Source of the DNA: BOG-908 sp963850605
GTDB lineage: Bacteria; Pseudomonadota; Alphaproteobacteria; Acetobacterales; Acetobacteraceae
DNA: 64,000 bases
NCBI GenBank assembly: GCA_963850605.1
Contig: CAWKLX010000002.1
Span: forward strand, 434,001 to 498,000
Direction of reading: 5' to 3'
The notes below the pieces were generated by a model, which ran no database searches, was not told the DNA's origin, and saw only the letters and a program-made list of their open reading frames with translations. Below, piece by piece: positions 53,502 to 61,784 of this stretch (position 1 is its first letter; each line of letters opens with the position of its first letter). A program made the position numbers and the translations under genes.

Positions 53502-54200
53502 ATGATCGAAGTGAGACCCTTCAACAGCCTGGGCCACGCCAACCATGGCTGGCTCGATGCGCACCACCATTTCTCGTTCGCCAACTACTACGACCCGGCC
53601 CGCATGGGGTGGGGTCCGATCCGCGTCTGGAACGACGACATGATCGCTGCCGGCAGCGGGTTTCCGCCGCATCCGCACAGCGACATGGAAATTATCACCT
53701 ACGTCCGCGAAGGTGCCATCACCCACGAGGACAGCCTGGGCAACCACGGCCGCACCGAAGCGGGCGACGTGCAGGTGATGAGCGCCGGCACAGGCGTGCG
53801 CCACGCGGAATACAATCGCGAACCCGGCCGGACGACAATTTTCCAGATCTGGATCGAGCCATCCGCCCGCGGCGGCGCACCCGCCTGGGGCGCCAAGCCG
53901 TTCCCCAAGGGCGAGCGGTCCGGCCGCTTCGTCACCCTGGCGAGCGGGCGGGCAGAGGACACGGAAGCTCTACCGATCCGCGCCGACGCCCGCGTGCTCG
54001 GCGCCTCGCTGGGTGCCGGCGAGGAGACCAGCTACGAACTGGGCAAGACCAGCCACGCCTATCTGGTGGCAGCGAAGGGATCTGTTGAGGTGAACGGCGT
54101 ACGCCTGGACGCAAGGGACGGCGCCGCCATAGCCAAAGAGTCGGTGTTGCACGTCCGCGCCTTAGAGGCAGCGGAAATAGTGCTGGTTGACGCGGCCTAA
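53502..54200 (+). CDS. Pirin family protein
   Basis: 232 residues of bicupin fold. FANYYDPARMGWGPIRVWND leads to the metal-binding FPPHPHSDMEIITYVREGAI (His, His, Glu), then AGDVQVMSAGTGVRHAEYNR and TIFQIWIEP. The C-terminal cupin has YELGKTSHAYLVAAKGSVEV. Pirins and YhaK-type relatives can have quercetinase or redox-sensing roles; no specific role is readable. It is close to the YhaK/YhhW bacterial group. A GGGAGCC site precedes the ATG. Confidence 0.92.
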   Translation: MIEVRPFNSLGHANHGWLDAHHHFSFANYYDPARMGWGPIRVWNDDMIAAGSGFPPHPHSDMEIITYVREGAITHEDSLGNHGRTEAGDVQVMSAGTGVRHAEYNREPGRTTIFQIWIEPSARGGAPAWGAKPFPKGERSGRFVTLASGRAEDTEALPIRADARVLGASLGAGEETSYELGKTSHAYLVAAKGSVEVNGVRLDARDGAAIAKESVLHVRALEAAEIVLVDAA

Positions 54201-54210
54201 ATAGATAAAA

Positions 54211-54240
54211 GTCGTTTGCTTCTTTTCTTCAGAAAAGAAG
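54211..54240 (+). terminator. Terminator-like hairpin after the pirin gene
   Basis: CTTCTTTTC, loop TTCA, GAAAAGAAG (54219-54240), preceded by GTCGTTTG. It has the same sequence family as the hairpins after xseA and between the lipoprotein and permease genes. Confidence 0.65.
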
Positions 54241-54243
54241 TGA

Positions 54244-54347
54244 GATTGACCATGAAGGCGCCAAGGACACCAAGAAATCACAACATCAAAGATCATTGTC
54301 GTTGTTTGGTGCAATCTTGGTGTTCTTAGTGCCTTTGTGGTTCAATC
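54244..54347. repeat. Inverted repeat with CACCAAG/CTTGGTG arms
   Basis: The left arm at 54244-54274 (GATTGACC, GGCGCCAAGGACACCAAG) matches the reverse complement of the right arm at 54316-54347 (CTTGGTGTTCTTAGTGCC, GGTTCAATC) at about four bases in five. The 41-base centre is AT-rich. It lies between convergent transcripts. Similar CACCAAGGCACCAAGAACACC-type repeats occur widely in bacterial genomes, so this may be a mobile or exported-repeat relic rather than only a terminator. Confidence 0.6.
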
Positions 54348-54356
54348 TTTTTGTGA

Positions 54357-56933
54357 CTACAGATGGATCAGCGTCAGCCCGCCATGCGGCCCCTCGCCCA
54401 GGGTCAGCAGGCTGCCGGTCTGGGCCGTGCTGAAGGTCAGCGTGGCTGACTGGCCGCTGGCTTCGGTCAGGGTCACGGTGTTCCCACTAATCACCGGCGT
54501 CAGGTTGGCGAACGCAAACCCCTGCAGCTCAATCACGTCGCCGCCGGCGAAGCCGCCAATGGTGCCGGAGAATTCGTTGGGCTGCCCCAGGCTCAGCACG
54601 CTGGACCCCGCGCCGAAATCGACCGGCACATGCGCAAGGGCGTTGGCGTCAAGTTCCACCGTCCCGCCATTCGATAGCGCGATGCTGCCCGTGCCGGATA
54701 CGGGGCCCATGAACACCAGGTCCCCGCCAGACACCTTTATTGTGCCGTTATCGACGGTGTAGGCGGTTACGGTCGATGTCCCGGCGCCCGAGGCCGACAG
54801 CGTGCCGCCGACTACCAATGTGCCGATCACGCTGGAATTGGGCGCGCCGATCTCGGCGCCCGCATCCAGCGTGTAGGTGGCACTGGAGCCGACGGTCAGT
54901 GTGGGTGCCGCCGAGCCGCCCGTCAGCGACAGCGTGCCGCTCTGTTCCGTGTTGCCGTTCAGCACGAGCTGCGCGCCCTGCAACAGGCCAAATGCCTGGA
55001 CTGGAATAGGCCCTTGGCCGATCACGGCCGATCCATTCACCACCACGGCACCTGGCCCCTCGATGGCGCCGGAGGCGAGCGAGGTGACGCCGGACAGGGT
55101 CAGGGTGTTTACCCCCAATGCCAGCGTGCCGCTCTCCTCCGACCAGTCATTGGCGTAGGTAATATTGCCGCCCAGCGTGATCTGGCCGCCATCCAGGATG
55201 GTCTCGCCTACGGTCAGGCTCAGGCCGCTCGCAAAAGCCAGGTTGCCGGTGATGTCGAGTGCGGCCGACCCGGTAACACTGCCGCCCAGCGACCCTCCGC
55301 CGCTCAGCGTCAGCATGCCGGTATTCACCAGCAATGTTCCGGTGTTGAAGATACTGTTCTGGACGACGCTGGTGCCCGCCCCGCTCAGTTTCTCGAACAG
55401 GCCCGCATTGTTGATCGTGCCATTGGCGCCCAGGATCGATGAGGAGGCGCCTTTGATAAGCCAGCTTTCCTTGGCCCCGATGTTGGCCGTGGTGATCGCA
55501 TCGAGTTCGCTGCCCAGCAGGATGCTGCCGGTCTGGCTGACGGTGGCCGCCTGCGACGTGCCGAAATCGAACGTCAGATTGCCCTCCAACGTGGCCAGCC
55601 CGCCCAGATTGACCGCGCCGCTGCACAGCACCGTGCCGGTGCCCTTGAGCAGCCCGCCATCGAACGCATCCGGCCCGGTCAGCGTCAACGTGCTGCCGCC
55701 CTGCTGGCCCGGCGTGCCCACCACCAGCGTACCGCCGGTCTGGTCGAAAGAGCCGCCATAGGTCAGGCCGGTGCTGGTCAGCGTGATGCTCGCGCTATTA
55801 GCCAGCAAGGTGCGGGCCGCGGTCAGCACGAAGGCGTTGCTGGTGATGGCGTAGTTGCCGGTCTCGAACGCCACGGTACCGGCCCCGGTGATGGTGCCGC
55901 CCAGCGTGCTGGTCCCGCCGTTGGTTGGGCCGGAGAAGGCGATGGTGCCGAGGGCGGCGTTGATGGTGCCGGTGTTGTTCAGCGTGGCGTAGATATTGGC
56001 CACGCCGCCGGACGGGCTGCCGCCGGTCTTGATGATCGTGCCCGCATTAACCAGCACGCCGCCCGTGTTGCCGTTATAGATTGCGTCGTTGCCGGTGATG
56101 CGCAGCGCGCCGCCGCTGGCGACACTCAGCGTGCCGGTGCCGGTCTGGCCCAGATTGATCTGCCCGGTCTGGCTGAAGGTGCCGGTCAGCGACAGCAGCG
56201 TGCCGTTCTCCAAGGTCAGCCCGTTGAAGTGACCGGTGCCGGACAGGTTCAGCACCGAACTGGCGATCGTGCCGTTCAGCGAGCCAAGCCCGGTCAAGGT
56301 CAGTGTGCTGTTGCCCAGGTTCAGCGTGCCGGACTGGGCGAGCGTGAAATCGTGCCCGTAGGTGAGGTTCTCGTTCAGGTAGACCGTGCCGTTCTGGATC
56401 GAAACCGCGCCGGTCGAGAGCGCGAAGCCCGCGGCCAGCGTAGTGCTGGTGCCGTTCAGGATCAGCGCCCCGGTGCCGCTGACCGTGCCGGCCAAGGTCG
56501 AAAAACTCTCATTGTCCACCAGCGCGCCGCGGTCGATCTGCAGCGTGCCGCCGGTCTGGTTGAAGCTTGTGCCGTTGAATGCGGCGCCGCCCACCAGCTG
56601 CAGCGTGCCGGCCGACAGTGCCACCGCGCCCTGCACGGTGCTGCCATTGTTGCCGGCCACCAGCCGCAAAAGGCCGCCCAACTCGCTCAGTGATCCATTG
56701 ATGGAATAGCCGTTGGTCACGTTCAGCGTCCCGGCAGTGACCGCCAGGCTGGCGCCGCCCTGGGTCGTCAGCGAGTCGAGCTTCAGCGAACCCGCATTGT
56801 AGGTGACGGTGATCGGGCCGGCGGTGCCCGGGATCGTGACGTCATCCCCGGTCAACGGGCCGGTGGCGACGCTCCAGTCGGAGTCGTTGGACCAGGTGCC
56901 GCTCGTCGTCGCCGTCCAGGTTACCGAAGCCAT
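54357..56933 (-). CDS. Beta-solenoid repeat surface protein, 858 residues
   Basis: The N-terminal cap reads ATTSGTWSNDSDWSVATGPL and DDVTIPGTAGPITVTY, a GxW..xxW..G..P..xD pattern. About 730 residues of degenerate 20-25-residue Gly/Thr/Ser/Leu repeats follow (SGTLNLGNSTLTLTGLGSLN style), predicted to form a right-handed beta-solenoid. The C-terminal module runs GFAGGDVIELQGFAFANLTP to GEGPHGGLTLIHL. There is one Cys and no signal peptide, so a type I or other signal-less route is likely. The ATG at 56933 (GATGAGGGC upstream) is chosen. It is 66 bases downstream of a homologue; the two are probably one operon. Confidence 0.75.
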   Translation of the reverse strand: MASVTWTATTSGTWSNDSDWSVATGPLTGDDVTIPGTAGPITVTYNAGSLKLDSLTTQGGASLAVTAGTLNVTNGYSINGSLSELGGLLRLVAGNNGSTVQGAVALSAGTLQLVGGAAFNGTSFNQTGGTLQIDRGALVDNESFSTLAGTVSGTGALILNGTSTTLAAGFALSTGAVSIQNGTVYLNENLTYGHDFTLAQSGTLNLGNSTLTLTGLGSLNGTIASSVLNLSGTGHFNGLTLENGTLLSLTGTFSQTGQINLGQTGTGTLSVASGGALRITGNDAIYNGNTGGVLVNAGTIIKTGGSPSGGVANIYATLNNTGTINAALGTIAFSGPTNGGTSTLGGTITGAGTVAFETGNYAITSNAFVLTAARTLLANSASITLTSTGLTYGGSFDQTGGTLVVGTPGQQGGSTLTLTGPDAFDGGLLKGTGTVLCSGAVNLGGLATLEGNLTFDFGTSQAATVSQTGSILLGSELDAITTANIGAKESWLIKGASSSILGANGTINNAGLFEKLSGAGTSVVQNSIFNTGTLLVNTGMLTLSGGGSLGGSVTGSAALDITGNLAFASGLSLTVGETILDGGQITLGGNITYANDWSEESGTLALGVNTLTLSGVTSLASGAIEGPGAVVVNGSAVIGQGPIPVQAFGLLQGAQLVLNGNTEQSGTLSLTGGSAAPTLTVGSSATYTLDAGAEIGAPNSSVIGTLVVGGTLSASGAGTSTVTAYTVDNGTIKVSGGDLVFMGPVSGTGSIALSNGGTVELDANALAHVPVDFGAGSSVLSLGQPNEFSGTIGGFAGGDVIELQGFAFANLTPVISGNTVTLTEASGQSATLTFSTAQTGSLLTLGEGPHGGLTLIHL

Positions 56934-56999
56934 GTGTGTGCCCTCATCTTGGCGCACGGCTTGAAGACCGGCGCGGCGCTCTGGTGTTGTGTGGCGTGC

Positions 57000-59900
57000 C
57001 TAGTGGTGAGTGATGGTCGCCAGTCCCCCTGGGCCGGCGCCGAAGGTCAGCGCGCCCAGGTTCTGCGCGGCGGAGAAGGTGAGCGTGATGCTGTCGCCTC
57101 CGCCATCGCTGACCAGGATCTGGGTATGAGCGCCGTTGGCGTAGGTACCGGTAAGCGAGGCGGCGTTGAACTGCGCCAGCACGATATCGTCGCCGGCGGC
57201 AAAGTTCTGCAGCGTGGCCCCGAAGCTGGGGGCGTCGTCGATCCGCAGGATGGCGCCCGAACCAGCGAAACCCACGCCGGTTGCGACCCCGATCGTGGCG
57301 CTGCTTGAAAAATCCAGGAAACCCGCGGCGCCGATCGAAAAGCCGCCGGTGCCGGTGACGCTGCCCAATATCTGCAGCGTGCCGAGATTGGCGGCGATTG
57401 TCCCGCTGTCGACGATGCTGGTGCCGATCTGGTTGAACCCGTTGCCCTCGGAGTTCAGCGAGCCGGCGGACGTCACCGTCAGCGTGCCATCGCCCTGGAT
57501 GGAGGCGCTGATGTCGAGCGTGTAGGCGCCGCCCACAACCAGCGAGGCGGTGCTGGGCATGCCCTGCGGATCACCCACCTGCATGGTGAACACCTGCTCG
57601 GTCGTGCCGCTTACCTGCAGTGTGGCGTTGTTGATGACGTTGACCGCGCCCAAGGTCGTGCTGCTGGAAGTCAGAACGGTGCCGGGGCCGGAGAGCGTGC
57701 CGCCGCCGAGCGCCGCCGTGCCGGTCAGGCTGAGCGTGTGGCCATTCAGTCCGAGCGTCGCCCCGTTGGTGGTGGCGAAGTTGCCGCTGTACGTCTCGTT
57801 GGCCGTCAACAGCGCCTCGGCCGAACCCACGATGCCCAGCCCCGCCGAGAGCACGGACAGGCCGGAGGCCAGCGAAAAAGTGCCGACCGCCAGATCGATC
57901 AGCCCGGTGCCGGCCAGGGTGCCGGCCAGGCTGCCCCCATCGGCCAATGTCAGTGTCTGGTCGTTGGCCACAAGCTGGCCGGTGCCGGACAGCGTCAGCG
58001 CCTCGACGATATTGGAAGTGCCGGTGCCGCTCTCGGTCAGAACCCCGTTCAGCACGACTGCGCCGCCACCCGAAATGTCGAAATCGTCGAGCACGGTGTA
58101 AGCCCCGCCGGCGGCGATCCCCAGCACGCCGGGGCCCGAACCCCCGCCAACGGTCAGCTGTCCCACCTGGTCAGCACGGCCCGAGACCAGCAGCTCCGCC
58201 CCGCCGGTCACGGTATAGTAGCCGATGGTGGTCTGGCCGGCGGTCGAGAGCGTGCCCTGGTCGGTGAGCGATCCGCCGTCCAGCGACACGCCGCCGGATA
58301 GTGCCAGCGTATGCGCGCCGGTATCCAGCACGCCGCCATTATACTGGGTGAATACGCCCGCGTCGGACAGGTTGCCGAGCAGTTGCACCCCGCCAGAGAC
58401 GTCCAGCGCGGCCACCTTGATGACGAGGCCCGCCTGTAGCGCGGCACTCCCGGACAGTTCGAGCAGCCCCGAACCGGTCAGCGATCCTGCAAGCGAGGTG
58501 ACACCCGCCAGCGTCAGCGTGCTGTTGGTCACGTTCAGCGTGCCGCTGCTGCCCAGCTCGCACTGCACCACCGCGTTGCCGCTGCCGTTGATGTCGGAGA
58601 ACAGGCCGGCATTGTTGATGAGGCCGAAGCTGCCCTGGATGTTGCCGTCGCCTTCCAGCAGCCAGCTGGCATTGGACGCGATGTTGACCACCGGGTTGGA
58701 CGACTGGCCCAGGGTGATGGTGCCGGTCTGGTCCAGCGTGCCGTTGACGTTGATGGTGTTCGGGCCGCCGAAAATAACGTTGCCGGATGCCTCGGCCGCA
58801 CCGGACAGCACCAGCATGCCGCCATACCCGGTGACCACGCCGCCATCGAAATCGGCGCGCCCGGAGAGGGTCAGCACTGCTTTGGGCGTGTCGAACTCCA
58901 ATACGCCGCCAGTCATGTCCCAGGCGCCGGCATAGCTGTGCGGGCCGGCCAGGATCAGGTTGCCGGAGGACTGATCCAGTGCCGCCATGTTCAACGCCAG
59001 CTTCGACCCGAACGTGGTCTGGCCACCGGCGATGCCCAGCGTGCCATTGCCGCTGATCGTTCCGCTGAGGCTATTGACCAGGCCGTTGAGCTGCAACTGG
59101 CCAATGGAGGTCTGGATGGTGCCCTTGCTGGTCAGCGAAACATCGACCCGGCTGAGCTTGCCGCCGCCCGTCTTGGCGAACACGCCCGAGTTGACGATGC
59201 TGCCGACGTTGGACGGATTGTAGATGTTCCAGTTGCCGTTGATGTTGTAGTGCGCACCCTTTGCAACATTGATCATCGCCGGCAAATCCTGCGCACCCAG
59301 GAACAGCTGGTTGGCCTGGATCGCAGTTCCGCTCAGCGACAAAATGAAGCCGTCATCGAGCGTCGTTTGATAGTTCGTGGTGCCGAGCGTGATCGTGCCG
59401 GTCTCTTTCAGCGTGCCGCCGGCCGCGGTGCCGGAGATCAGCGTGGTTCCGGCCAGATTGAGCGCGTTGCCAAACAGGTTCACCACGCCGTTTTCGATCG
59501 TAAGATTCTGCGACGAGGTGAACGACGTGTTGAACCCCAGCTTGGCGCCTGAATCGACCAGGATGGTGCCTACGCGGCTGGTGAAGCCGGTGCCGAAATA
59601 GGTGCTGCCGCCCGCCAGCTCCAGCACGCCGGCACCCGCGATGGTGCCGTCCAGCGTGCCGCCCTGCTCCAGCTTCAGCGCGCCGTTGACCACGTCCAGC
59701 GTGCCGCCCGCCGATTGCGAGACGCCACCGTTGAACACCGCGCCCATGCCGCCGGCCATGAACAGGCCCGACGTTTCGGAAAAAGCTCCATTGAAGGTGG
59801 CGAGATGGATCGTGGTGAGCGTGCCGCCCGATATGCTGACAGCCGACCCTTGTGTGGTGAGCGCATAGGCGCTGGCCGCGACGCCAGTGCCGACGGAAAC

Positions 59901-60020
59901 GGTGATGCCCGGCACGTCGATATTGACCGTGTCCTGGTCGGTGGGCAGCCCGTTCGGGCCCCAGTTGGACGCCACGCCCCAGCTGCCGCTGCCATTCAGC
60001 GACCAGGTGTAAACCGTCAT
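57000..60020 (-). CDS. Beta-solenoid repeat surface protein, 1006 residues
   Basis: The N-terminus TVYTWSLNGSGSWGVASNWG and GLPTDQDTVNIDVPGITVSV matches the 858-residue neighbour's cap. About 850 residues of repeats follow, with recurring GTLSGPGTVLTSSSTTLGAV-like and QSAGGTLDVVNGALKLEQGG units. The C-terminus (NFAAGDDIVLAQFNAASLTG to GAGPGGLATITHH) is clearly related to the neighbour's. There is no signal peptide. The start at 60020 is preferred over an upstream Arg-rich extension. The proteins resemble large exported beta-strand-repeat proteins of Acetobacteraceae. Role, adhesion or matrix, is inferred only. Confidence 0.75.
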   Translation of the reverse strand: MTVYTWSLNGSGSWGVASNWGPNGLPTDQDTVNIDVPGITVSVGTGVAASAYALTTQGSAVSISGGTLTTIHLATFNGAFSETSGLFMAGGMGAVFNGGVSQSAGGTLDVVNGALKLEQGGTLDGTIAGAGVLELAGGSTYFGTGFTSRVGTILVDSGAKLGFNTSFTSSQNLTIENGVVNLFGNALNLAGTTLISGTAAGGTLKETGTITLGTTNYQTTLDDGFILSLSGTAIQANQLFLGAQDLPAMINVAKGAHYNINGNWNIYNPSNVGSIVNSGVFAKTGGGKLSRVDVSLTSKGTIQTSIGQLQLNGLVNSLSGTISGNGTLGIAGGQTTFGSKLALNMAALDQSSGNLILAGPHSYAGAWDMTGGVLEFDTPKAVLTLSGRADFDGGVVTGYGGMLVLSGAAEASGNVIFGGPNTINVNGTLDQTGTITLGQSSNPVVNIASNASWLLEGDGNIQGSFGLINNAGLFSDINGSGNAVVQCELGSSGTLNVTNSTLTLAGVTSLAGSLTGSGLLELSGSAALQAGLVIKVAALDVSGGVQLLGNLSDAGVFTQYNGGVLDTGAHTLALSGGVSLDGGSLTDQGTLSTAGQTTIGYYTVTGGAELLVSGRADQVGQLTVGGGSGPGVLGIAAGGAYTVLDDFDISGGGAVVLNGVLTESGTGTSNIVEALTLSGTGQLVANDQTLTLADGGSLAGTLAGTGLIDLAVGTFSLASGLSVLSAGLGIVGSAEALLTANETYSGNFATTNGATLGLNGHTLSLTGTAALGGGTLSGPGTVLTSSSTTLGAVNVINNATLQVSGTTEQVFTMQVGDPQGMPSTASLVVGGAYTLDISASIQGDGTLTVTSAGSLNSEGNGFNQIGTSIVDSGTIAANLGTLQILGSVTGTGGFSIGAAGFLDFSSSATIGVATGVGFAGSGAILRIDDAPSFGATLQNFAAGDDIVLAQFNAASLTGTYANGAHTQILVSDGGGDSITLTFSAAQNLGALTFGAGPGGLATITHH

Positions 60021-60219
60021 GCGAACGCCCCCAAAGCCCCGTCGCGGCGGACACCGCCGTCGCATGAGTTCGTAACGGAATCGAGATGCCTTGTCACGAG
60101 CGAAATAATGACGGTTCAGCTACTTTTTTTGGAAAGGGTTGCACGTTGACCCGTTTGACAACCGTACGGGCGCATGGCATGGGCCGCGCCCTTTGCCGCT
60201 GGACGGTTGTGGGTCGCGC

Positions 60220-60555
60220 ATGGTCAAGCCAGAACTCGGAATGAAACGTACCTGCGTGTCGTGCGGCACGCGGTTCTACGACCTGACGAAGGTGCCCGCC
60301 GTCTGCCCGAAATGCGGCACGGAGCAGCCGCCGGATCAGCCCAAGCCGCGGCGCGGTGGCAACGTAGTGGAGCGCCGGGCGCCGAAGAAGGCGGTGGTGG
60401 CCGACGAAGCGGAAGCAGATGTGGAGGCCGAGATCCCCGAGGACGATGCCGAGGAGGAAGGCGTGCTCGAGGGTGACGACGATCTGGATGACGATGCCGA
60501 CGCGATCGGCGGGGAGCTGGAGGTGGAGCCGGACACCGACGAGGCGGAGCGGTAA
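60220..60555 (+). CDS. FYDLN-type acidic zinc-ribbon protein (TIGR02300 family)
   Basis: 111 residues. The N-terminus KPELGMKRTCVSCGTRFYDL and AVCPKCG gives two CxxC zinc knuckles around the FYDL signature. The C-terminal half is almost all Asp/Glu (EDDAEEEGVLEGDDDLDDDA), a disordered acidic tail. It is conserved in alphaproteobacteria, function unknown. The ATG at 60220 is chosen because the upstream extension to 60139 does not fit the family. It is a single gene transcribed away from the solenoid operon. Confidence 0.88.
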   Translation: MVKPELGMKRTCVSCGTRFYDLTKVPAVCPKCGTEQPPDQPKPRRGGNVVERRAPKKAVVADEAEADVEAEIPEDDAEEEGVLEGDDDLDDDADAIGGELEVEPDTDEAER

Positions 60556-60649
60556 ACACAGGCCGCCACGGTCCGTGAGTGTCTGCCGCGGAAAGAGGGG
60601 CAACACCCATATCTAGCTGGGGGTCCGCGCAAGCTGGTATGCCTTCCCC

Positions 60650-61216
60650 ATGCAGCAGGCCACCTCGCGCCACTATTTCGGCATCGGCGCCGAAGGCATC
60701 TCCAAATCCGCCAACCTGGGCGCCCTCCTGCGCACCGGCCACGCCTTCGGTGCAGCGTTCTGCTTCTCCATCGGCGCCGGATGGGATGCCCGCGCCGGCC
60801 GGCAGACCGATACCGCTGACACCCCGGCCCACGTGCCGTTCTACCGCCACGAAAGCCCGGCCGAGCTGACCCTGCCGCGCGGCTGCGCGCTCGTCGGCGT
60901 CGAGCTGCTGGCCGATGCGGCCGACCTGCCCAGCTTCCGCCACCCGAACCGTGCGGCCTACGTGCTCGGCCCGGAACGCGCGGGCCTGTCATCGGCGCTG
61001 CTGGCCCGCTGCGACTACGTGGTGCGCATCCCCACCCGCTTCGCGCTCAACGTCTCGGTCGCCGGCGCGCTGGTGCTTTACGACCGGCTGATCCAGCACG
61101 GCCGCTTCGCCGACCGGCCGGTACATAGCGGCGGCGGTGGCCCCGCCCCCACGGCATCGCCGCACGGGGCACCGGTCTTCCGGCAGACCATGCCCGGCTG
61201 GCTGGCCCGGACTTAA
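60650..61216 (+). CDS. SpoU/TrmH-family RNA 2'-O-methyltransferase
   Basis: 188 residues of SPOUT fold. The N-terminal FGIGAEGISKSANLGALLRT is followed by the knot motifs: YVLGPERAGLSSALLARCDY (motif 2) and VRIPTRFALNVSVAGALVLY (motif 3), which bind SAM in the trefoil knot. It methylates a ribose in tRNA or rRNA; the target is unknown. The Gly/Pro-rich tail (SGGGGPAPTASPHGAP) is unstructured. It lies 46 bases before the IalB-like gene and probably shares its transcript. Confidence 0.88.
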   Translation: MQQATSRHYFGIGAEGISKSANLGALLRTGHAFGAAFCFSIGAGWDARAGRQTDTADTPAHVPFYRHESPAELTLPRGCALVGVELLADAADLPSFRHPNRAAYVLGPERAGLSSALLARCDYVVRIPTRFALNVSVAGALVLYDRLIQHGRFADRPVHSGGGGPAPTASPHGAPVFRQTMPGWLART

Positions 61217-61262
61217 GGGCGCGCTTGTTTGCGCCTCCCCCTGGCCGTATCTCTCCGTCCTC

Positions 61263-61784
61263 ATGCGCGCCGTTCTCACTCTGCTGCTGGTTTCGTACGC
61301 GCTGCCCTCGGCCGCCCAGACCGCGAAATCCGGACCGCATCACGGCCCAAACGCTGGGGCACCGACCCTGCTCGGCAAGTTCGGCCAGTGGCAGGCGGCA
61401 ACCCATAGCGAAGCGGGAGCCGCCACCTGTTTCGCCTTCACGCGTGCCGAAGCCTCCCCCCAGCACATCCCTGGTCGCGGCGACGTGGTGCTCAGCGTGA
61501 CCCGCCGCCCGCACAGCCATGACGTGGTGGCCGTCAGCGCAGGCTTTCTGCTGGCCGGCCATGAGGACGCGCCACTGCAGGCCGGCGCCACACACATGCT
61601 GTTCTACATTGCCGGCCGCAGCGCCTTCGCCCACGACAACGCCGCTGCCATCGCCAGCCTCGCGCACGAAAGCAGCGTCTCGATCCGCCTGGCCGGCCCG
61701 CGCGGCGTGGTCGCCAACGACCGCTTCAGCCTTCAGGGTTTTGCTACCGCCTACGCCGAACTGAACAGGGCGTGCCCCGCATGA
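61263..61784 (+). CDS. Invasion-associated locus B (IalB)-like periplasmic protein
   Basis: 173 residues with a signal peptide (MRAVLTLLLVSYALPSAA). The mature part reads LGKFGQWQAATHSEAGAATC and VVLSVTRRPHSHDVVAVSAG, consistent with the IalB-like fold (G.W...c and a beta-sandwich). Its stop overlaps the rlmN start (ATGA), so the two are coupled, an order seen in related genomes. The role in the periplasm is unknown. Confidence 0.7.
   Translation: MRAVLTLLLVSYALPSAAQTAKSGPHHGPNAGAPTLLGKFGQWQAATHSEAGAATCFAFTRAEASPQHIPGRGDVVLSVTRRPHSHDVVAVSAGFLLAGHEDAPLQAGATHMLFYIAGRSAFAHDNAAAIASLAHESSVSIRLAGPRGVVANDRFSLQGFATAYAELNRACPA

Noticed and set aside
60556..60649. A possible tRNA gene after the FYDLN gene
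   Set aside because: No acceptor stem, T-loop GTTCRA or anticodon arm could be found.
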